Origin: Vibrio pomeroyi
GTDB lineage: Bacteria; Pseudomonadota; Gammaproteobacteria; Enterobacterales; Vibrionaceae
Reading direction: 5' to 3'
Length of the DNA stretch: 64,000 nucleotides
Assembly (NCBI RefSeq): GCF_024347595.1
Contig: NZ_AP025506.1
Coordinates: forward strand, 3,038,001-3,102,000
Shown: positions 59,001-64,000 of the stretch, one piece after another
Layout: each line of letters opens with the position of its first letter
Position numbering within the stretch: the stretch's first letter is position 1
Program-made: the position numbers and the translations under genes
The notes under the pieces: generated by a model
What the model was told of the DNA's origin: nothing
Database searches by the model: none
The model's input: only the letters and a program-made list of their open reading frames with translations

Positions 59001-59954
59001 TCAGCCTTCTTGCATTTTAAGTAGCACCTTGCCTCTGGTGTGTCCGGTTTCAACCTGTAGGTGCGCCGACTGCGCTTCATCTAATTGGTAGATACCTTGA
59101 ATTTCTGTTTTAAGTAATCCAACACTCACCATATAAAGCATGGTGTCCATCTGCTCAGGTTTTGGCTCAACAAGCATGCCTGATGCAGTAAAACCTAGTA
59201 GTGTGGCTTTTTCGCAGATCAGTTCTGCAGATAGAGTCGGAACGGTCACTACTCTCGCACCGTCTTTCAAGCACTTCAATGCATCAAGCGCGGTATCGCC
59301 ACCGACCAAATCAATCAACACATCAACATCAGAAACTCGTTCTGAAGCAGGGGCAAATTTATAGTTGATCGCATGAGCGCCAAGCGTTGCAAGATAATCG
59401 AGGTTAGCTTCGCTACAGGTGGTGTAAACCTCGGCTTTTGCTGCCACTGCAATTTGAACTGCAAGGTGACCAACGCCGCCCGCGCCCGCTAAGATAAGCA
59501 CGCGATCACCTTCTTTCACTTCGGCTTTATTAAGCGCTTGTGCTGCTGTTTGGCTAGCAAGCGGTAATGCTGCTGCCGCTTCTAGGGTAACAGAGTCCGG
59601 AACCATGCTGAGTGCCGCTTCTGGAACACACACATATTGGCTGTAACCGCCACCTTGCAGTGGAAAACCAATAAAGCCTGCAACGTTATCACCAACAGTA
59701 AAACGCTCAGCCTGATCGCCTAGCGTGACAACTTGGCCCGAAATATCGTATCCCAGCACCCAAGGAAGGTTGTCTTTGTTTTGTGCTGCTGCCCAACCAA
59801 GGCCAGCTCGGGTTTTCACATCAATCGGATTAATGCCCGAAAAGGAAACTTTAACCACCACTTCTCCAGCCTTAGGCTCAGGAATCGTACTGGTTTGAAT
59901 ACTAAGGTTTTCGACGCCGCCGAATTGAGTAATCGCAATCTGTTTATTTTCCAT
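59001..59954 (-). CDS. Zinc-independent quinone-reductase-like NADP oxidoreductase
   Basis: 317-aa member of the medium-chain dehydrogenase family, closest to quinone oxidoreductase. The NADP-binding GAGGVGHLAVQIA motif is near residue 155. Structural-zinc cysteines of alcohol dehydrogenases are absent. The frame is open to 59993, but the ATG at 59954 has AAGGA 8 bases upstream and fits the family. Substrate is unknown. It leads a probable operon with yqaA and the M16 peptidase. Confidence 0.87.
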   Translation of the reverse strand: MENKQIAITQFGGVENLSIQTSTIPEPKAGEVVVKVSFSGINPIDVKTRAGLGWAAAQNKDNLPWVLGYDISGQVVTLGDQAERFTVGDNVAGFIGFPLQGGGYSQYVCVPEAALSMVPDSVTLEAAAALPLASQTAAQALNKAEVKEGDRVLILAGAGGVGHLAVQIAVAAKAEVYTTCSEANLDYLATLGAHAINYKFAPASERVSDVDVLIDLVGGDTALDALKCLKDGARVVTVPTLSAELICEKATLLGFTASGMLVEPKPEQMDTMLYMVSVGLLKTEIQGIYQLDEAQSAHLQVETGHTRGKVLLKMQEG

Positions 59955-60124
59955 TTCCACATTTCCTTGATTGATAAAAGCCCTAGTGAGCAAGCACCCT
60001 AATTAATAAAAAGAAAGGGATGCGAAAGCATCCCTTTGACTATAAACCATTTAATAAGGCTAAGTTAACCGCTCATTCGTAAATTGACGACCAATTAACG
60101 TAACGATACATGACCAGTAATCCA

Positions 60125-61255
60125 TTAACCGACTAGCGCTAATAGAATACCCGCCGCAACCGCACTACCAAGTACACCTGCTACGTTCGGGCCCATCGCA
60201 TGCATCAACAAGAAGTTCTGAGGGTTTGCCTCAAGACCGACCTTGTTTACAACACGTGCCGCCATTGGAACCGCTGATACGCCAGCTGCACCAATCAATG
60301 GATTGATGTCCTCTTTCGAGAAGCGGTTTAGAACCTTCGCCATCAATACACCACCCGCAGTACCAATACTGAACGCAACTGCACCTAAGCCAAGAATACC
60401 CAGTGTCTCTAAGTTCAAGAAAGTATCCGCTTGAAGCTTAGAACCAACACCGAGACCAAGGAAAATAGTCACAACGTTAATCAATTCGTTTTGCGCTGTT
60501 TTCGATAGGCGATCAACCACACCCGCTTCACGCATCAAGTTACCCAGACAGAACATACCCACTAGAGGTGTTGCTGAAGGGAGGAACAAAATCGTCATCA
60601 GTAGTACAGCAAGCGGGAAGAGGATCTTCTCTGCTTTACTAACGTGACGAAGTTGAGCCATCTTAATCTTACGCTCTTCAGGAGACGTTAACGCCTTCAT
60701 GATTGGCGGCTGAATAATAGGAACCAATGCCATGTAGCTATACGCCGCTACTGCAATTGCACCTAAAAGATCAGGAGAGAGCTTACTCGCCAAGAAAATC
60801 GCGGTTGGGCCATCGGCACCACCAATGATCGCAATGGAAGAAGCGTCGGCCATCGAGAATTCCATGCCTGGAACATAGTTCAGTAAGATCGCACCAAATA
60901 GCGTTGCGAAGATACCAAACTGAGCCGCTGCCCCTAGCCACAATGTTTTAGGGTTCGCAATCAACGCACCGAAGTCCGTCATCGCACCAACACCCATAAA
61001 GATAAGCAGTGGGAAAATACCCGTTTCAATACCAATGTAGTAAACGTAGTAAAGCAAACCACCTGGATCAGTAAACCCAGCATTTGGAATGTTTGCTAAT
61101 ACAGCACCAAAACCAATCGGTAGTAGAAGTAACGGTTCAAATCCTTTACGAATTGCCAAAAACAACAATAAGCAACCAACCAACATCATACAGATCTGGC
61201 CGAACTCAAAGTTCGCAATCCCTGTTTCAGACCATAAGGTCATCAATCCTTCCAT
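60125..61255 (-). CDS. oadB: Oxaloacetate decarboxylase, beta subunit (sodium pump)
   Basis: 376-aa membrane subunit with about nine to eleven hydrophobic segments that couples decarboxylation of carboxybiotin to Na+ export. The conserved [20 protein letters not shown] segment near 143-162 holds the key aspartate. It follows oadA after 9 bp. Malonate and methylmalonyl-CoA pumps use similar subunits, but the alpha partner is clearly oxaloacetate type. Confidence 0.95.
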   Translation of the reverse strand: MEGLMTLWSETGIANFEFGQICMMLVGCLLLFLAIRKGFEPLLLLPIGFGAVLANIPNAGFTDPGGLLYYVYYIGIETGIFPLLIFMGVGAMTDFGALIANPKTLWLGAAAQFGIFATLFGAILLNYVPGMEFSMADASSIAIIGGADGPTAIFLASKLSPDLLGAIAVAAYSYMALVPIIQPPIMKALTSPEERKIKMAQLRHVSKAEKILFPLAVLLMTILFLPSATPLVGMFCLGNLMREAGVVDRLSKTAQNELINVVTIFLGLGVGSKLQADTFLNLETLGILGLGAVAFSIGTAGGVLMAKVLNRFSKEDINPLIGAAGVSAVPMAARVVNKVGLEANPQNFLLMHAMGPNVAGVLGSAVAAGILLALVG

Positions 61256-61264
61256 GGTACTCCC

Positions 61265-63055
61265 TTACGCCAAGCTTAGTAGTGGAGCGCCTACAGTAAC
61301 TGCATCGCCTTCTTTAACATTCAGTTCTTGAACGATACCACCACGAGCAGCACGAACTTCCGTTTCCATCTTCATCGCTTCTAGGATAAGTAGAACATCG
61401 CCTTCAGCAACCTCAGCACCCGCCTGAACGTTAACTTTAAAGATGTTACCCGCCAATGGAGCAGGAACCGCTTCAGCGTCAGAAGCTACTACAGGTGCAG
61501 CCTGAGCCGCTTGAGCAGGTTTTGCTGATGGCGCAACAGATGTTAGTTCACCTTGTGGGCCAACCTCGACATCGTAAACTTGACCATCAACCTTCACGCT
61601 GTAGCTTTCGATGCCACCAGACACAGGCGCCGGAGCTGCAGCAACTGGAGTCGCAACTTCTGCCGTTGGTGCAGGTTCAAATGCTTCAGGATTACGACGG
61701 TTCTTAAGGAACTTAAGACCCACTTGTGGGAAAAGTGCGTAAGTCAGTACATCATCAACGGTATCTTCAGCTAGAGAAATGCCTTCTGATTTCGCTTTCT
61801 CTAAAAGATCCGTAGTCAGCGTATCCATTTCTGACTTAAGCAAATCAGCAGGGCGACAAGTGATTGGCTCTGCACCATCCAGAACTTTTGCTTGCAATTC
61901 AGCATCTACTTCCGCAGGTGCTTGGCCGTATTCGCCTTTCAGTAGACCAGCAGTCTCTTTAGTGATGCTCTTATAGCGCTCACCCGTTAGCACGTTAATA
62001 ACCGCTTGAGTGCCGACAATTTGAGAAGTTGGTGTTACCAAAGGAATGTAACCAAGCTCTTTACGTACGCGTGGGATCTCTTCAAGAACCTCGTCCATAC
62101 GATCGGCTGCGCCTTGTTCTTTCAGCTGACCTTCCATGTTAGTCAACATGCCGCCAGGAACCTGAGCGATCAAGATGCGAGAATCGACACCTTTTAGCTG
62201 GCCTTCCCATTTCGCGTACTTTTTACGTACATCACGGAAGTAAGATGCGATTGGTTCAATTTGGTCAAGTTTAAGGTTCGTATCGCGCTCAGTGCCTTCT
62301 AACATCGCCACAACCGTTTCAGTTGGCGTGTGGCCGTAAGTACAACTCATTGAAGAGATAGCCGTGTCTAGAATATCGATACCCGCCTCAACGGCTTTAA
62401 CCGCTGTTGCTGTCGATAGACCCGTTGTCGCGTGGCTATGTAGCGCTAGAGGAACATCACACGATGCTTTGATGCGTGTAATTAACTCTTCCGCTTCATA
62501 AGGCTTTAATAAACCTGACATATCTTTGATACATAGTGAATGACAACCTAGATCCTCTAGACGCTTAGCCAGATCAACCCAAGTATCAGAGTTATGAACC
62601 GGACTGGTTGTGTAAGACAAGGTACCTTGAGCGTGGCCGCCAACATCAATCGTTGCTTTCACCGCTTTTTCAAAGTTACGTACGTCATTCATCGCATCAA
62701 AAATACGGAATACGTCCATGCCATTCTTATGGGCACGTTCAACAAATTTTTCTACTACATCATCCGCGTAGTGACGGTAACCTAACAGGTTTTGACCACG
62801 CAGTAGCATCTGCATTGGTGTATTTGGCATCGCTTTTTTCAGTTCACGCAAACGCTCCCATGGATCCTCTCCAAGAAAACGAATACACGAATCAAACGTC
62901 GCGCCGCCCCAAGTCTCTAGAGACCAGTAACCGACTTTATCCAGTTCTGCCGCAATTGGCAGCATATCTTCGATACGCATACGAGTAGCAAATAGTGACT
63001 GGTGCGCGTCACGAAGTACCACATCTGTGATAGCTAGTGGTTTAGACATGCTCAT
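61265..63055 (-). CDS. oadA: Oxaloacetate decarboxylase, alpha subunit (biotin)
   Basis: 596-aa carboxyltransferase fused to a biotin-carrier domain. The [11 protein letters not shown] start and the later metal-binding residues belong to the carboxyltransferase barrel (1-~420), then an Ala/Pro linker, then the biotinylation site EAMKMET with K562. It decarboxylates oxaloacetate and hands CO2-biotin to OadB. It lies 25 bp after oadG. Confidence 0.96.
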   Translation of the reverse strand: MSMSKPLAITDVVLRDAHQSLFATRMRIEDMLPIAAELDKVGYWSLETWGGATFDSCIRFLGEDPWERLRELKKAMPNTPMQMLLRGQNLLGYRHYADDVVEKFVERAHKNGMDVFRIFDAMNDVRNFEKAVKATIDVGGHAQGTLSYTTSPVHNSDTWVDLAKRLEDLGCHSLCIKDMSGLLKPYEAEELITRIKASCDVPLALHSHATTGLSTATAVKAVEAGIDILDTAISSMSCTYGHTPTETVVAMLEGTERDTNLKLDQIEPIASYFRDVRKKYAKWEGQLKGVDSRILIAQVPGGMLTNMEGQLKEQGAADRMDEVLEEIPRVRKELGYIPLVTPTSQIVGTQAVINVLTGERYKSITKETAGLLKGEYGQAPAEVDAELQAKVLDGAEPITCRPADLLKSEMDTLTTDLLEKAKSEGISLAEDTVDDVLTYALFPQVGLKFLKNRRNPEAFEPAPTAEVATPVAAAPAPVSGGIESYSVKVDGQVYDVEVGPQGELTSVAPSAKPAQAAQAAPVVASDAEAVPAPLAGNIFKVNVQAGAEVAEGDVLLILEAMKMETEVRAARGGIVQELNVKEGDAVTVGAPLLSLA

Positions 63056-63080
63056 AAACTCCTTTTTAATCCTTTAAATG

Positions 63081-63338
63081 CTACTTAGCAGTAGACGCAC
63101 GGTATTGATGAACCGCGGCCGAAATTGCTGCCACTACCTGTGGACTAACAGCTGAAGGGTTTGATTGTGATTTTTGAATTTTTTTAGGTGCTGCGATCGG
63201 CTCAGGTACTTCTTCTGGTACCAGTTTTGACATCAACCGAACGAGGTAAACTAGAATAGTTAGAAAAATAAAGACAACGGACATTCCCGTTATCATTAGA
63301 GTCGCCGCATCTCCTAGCAGGCTTCCAATATTAGTCAT
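63081..63338 (-). CDS. oadG: Oxaloacetate decarboxylase, gamma subunit
   Basis: About 85-aa assembly subunit that holds the complex together and may bind Zn. One membrane helix (TLMITGMSVVFIFLTILVYLV) is near residues 13-33, and a Pro-rich linker follows. The frame extends to 63404, but AAAGGA lies 6 bases before the ATG at 63338, giving the family length. It heads oadGAB. Confidence 0.93.
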   Translation of the reverse strand: MTNIGSLLGDAATLMITGMSVVFIFLTILVYLVRLMSKLVPEEVPEPIAAPKKIQKSQSNPSAVSPQVVAAISAAVHQYRASTAK

Positions 63339-63713
63339 GTTGCTTCCTTTCTTCGTCATCCTGACATATGTACAGGATTTCAGCGAATAGTGATCCCGAC
63401 CCATGGATTATCTCGATTGGTAAAACTTTGTCAATTTTGTTTAAGGTTCTGTTACGGATAACGCACACATAAGGTTAATTATTCGCCTATCAGATCACAT
63501 AAATCTGTCAAATGAGTCATTTTTAGATATTTAAACTGTGACTTAAACGGGGCTTTTCTGAGAAATGATATGAGAAAGGTGGAATAACAAAGAAGCATTC
63601 AAGAAGTACTTAAAATACAACAAGTTAAATTTTAATAAAATTTAACATTTGATCAACATTTATATAGCAGGCATAAAAAAAGCCTCGTAAAAACGAGGCT
63701 TTTTTTAATAATG
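63339..63713. other. Intergenic stretch between oadG and the tRNA-Arg genes
   Basis: 375 bp. It holds the oadGAB promoter area and the tRNA terminator (63675-63706). A possible but imperfect CRP half site (GATCACAT, about 63495) lies here. No gene was recognised. Confidence 0.55.
63675..63706 (-). terminator. Terminator of the tRNA-Arg transcript
   Basis: A perfect 13-bp stem (AAAAAAAGCCTCGT) with a 4-base loop lies just past the first tRNA on the minus strand, followed by T-rich sequence. Confidence 0.85.
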
Positions 63714-63790
63714 TGGCGCGCTCTGGAGGATTCGAACCTCCGACCGCCTGGTTCGTAGCCAGGTACTCTATCCAGCTGAGCTAAGAGCGC
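63714..63790 (-). tRNA. tRNA-Arg (ACG), copy 1
   Basis: 77 nt with an encoded CCA end. The acceptor stem pairs GCGCTCT with AGAGCGC; the anticodon loop reads CTACGAA, giving anticodon ACG (ICG after editing). D and T arms are intact. Confidence 0.97.
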
Positions 63791-63871
63791 ACGGTTTTAA
63801 TATCAATTCATTGTTACTAACAACGTATCAATATAAGGATTTCATTCTCATAAGAAAGAAGCCCTAAATAG

Positions 63872-63948
63872 TGGCGCGTCCTGGAGGATTCGAACCTCCG
63901 ACCGCCTGGTTCGTAGCCAGGTACTCTATCCAGCTGAGCTAAGGACGC
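63872..63948 (-). tRNA. tRNA-Arg (ACG), copy 2
   Basis: 77 nt with encoded CCA. It is almost identical to copy 1; the acceptor stem is GCGTCCT paired with AGGACGC, a compensated difference. The spacing of 158 bp is the period of a tandem duplication that likely continues past the window. Confidence 0.97.
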
Positions 63949-64000
63949 ACGGTTTTAGTATCAATTCGTTGTAAACAACATTTCAATACCAGGATTTCAT

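Noticed and set aside
63490..63515. CRP site upstream of oadG (GATCACATAAATCTGTCA)
   Set aside because: Only one half matches TGTGA/TCACA with correct spacing; the other arm is poor, so it is mentioned only as a weak half site.

Overview
The window is an ordinary-looking stretch of a large Vibrio chromosome, most likely chromosome 1 of a Splendidus-clade or close relative. This rests on protein content and gene order: a LuxR/HapR-type quorum regulator between hpt and lpdA, dksA-gluQ-pcnB-folK-panBC, pilABCD-coaE-zapD-yacG, rpsP-rimM-trmD-rplS, and luxS beside gshA. Base composition and codon use look uniform. The left-edge insertion sequence is the only clear mobile element.

Layout. 1-1.1 kb: 3' part of an ISL3-family transposase cut by the window edge. 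1.2-5.1 kb: Fur-regulated ferric iron importer (fbpA, fbpB, fbpC, all minus). 5.4-7.2 kb: nitrogen control (glnK-amtB) with a sigma-54 type promoter and an NtrC-like site. 7.2-10.4 kb: yacL and acnB. 10.6-17.9 kb: a patatin/beta-barrel protein, mrcB and hrpB. 17.9-24.0 kb (plus): sfsA, dksA, gluQ, pcnB, folK, panB, panC. 24.1-29.3 kb: the yadGH exporter, a SulP anion transporter divergent from beta-carbonic anhydrase, and hpt. 29.7-30.3 kb: the quorum-sensing master regulator, followed by 0.66 kb of repeats. 30.9-38.0 kb (minus): pdhR-aceE-aceF and lpdA, the complete pyruvate dehydrogenase locus with two PdhR operators. 38.5-46.3 kb: ampD, nadC, type IV pilus genes pilA-D, coaE, zapD, yacG. 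46.6-50.2 kb (minus): rplS, trmD, rimM, rpsP and ffh. 50.4-52.6 kb: ypjD and yfjD. 52.8-60.0 kb (minus): luxS, a lytic-transglycosylase-like lipoprotein, gshA, an M16 peptidase, yqaA, and a quinone-reductase-like enzyme. 60.1-63.3 kb (minus): the sodium-pumping oxaloacetate decarboxylase oadGAB. 63.7-63.9 kb: two tandem tRNA-Arg(ACG) genes on the minus strand, in a repeat that probably continues past the window.

Most genes are housekeeping and recognisable across gammaproteobacteria. The less explained signals are regulatory or repetitive: an NtrC-like palindrome embedded in a terminator hairpin upstream of glnK; a composite module (heptamer repeats, terminator, two imperfect palindromes) found immediately after the stop codons of both the quorum regulator and yacG; a 118-bp tandem repeat behind the quorum regulator; a possible Qrr sRNA pairing site over that regulator's ribosome binding site; and paired PdhR boxes. 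No CRISPR array, prophage, toxin-antitoxin pair or defence island was seen. Several starts were moved from the longest open frame to an internal codon, on homology and ribosome-site grounds stated in each entry.
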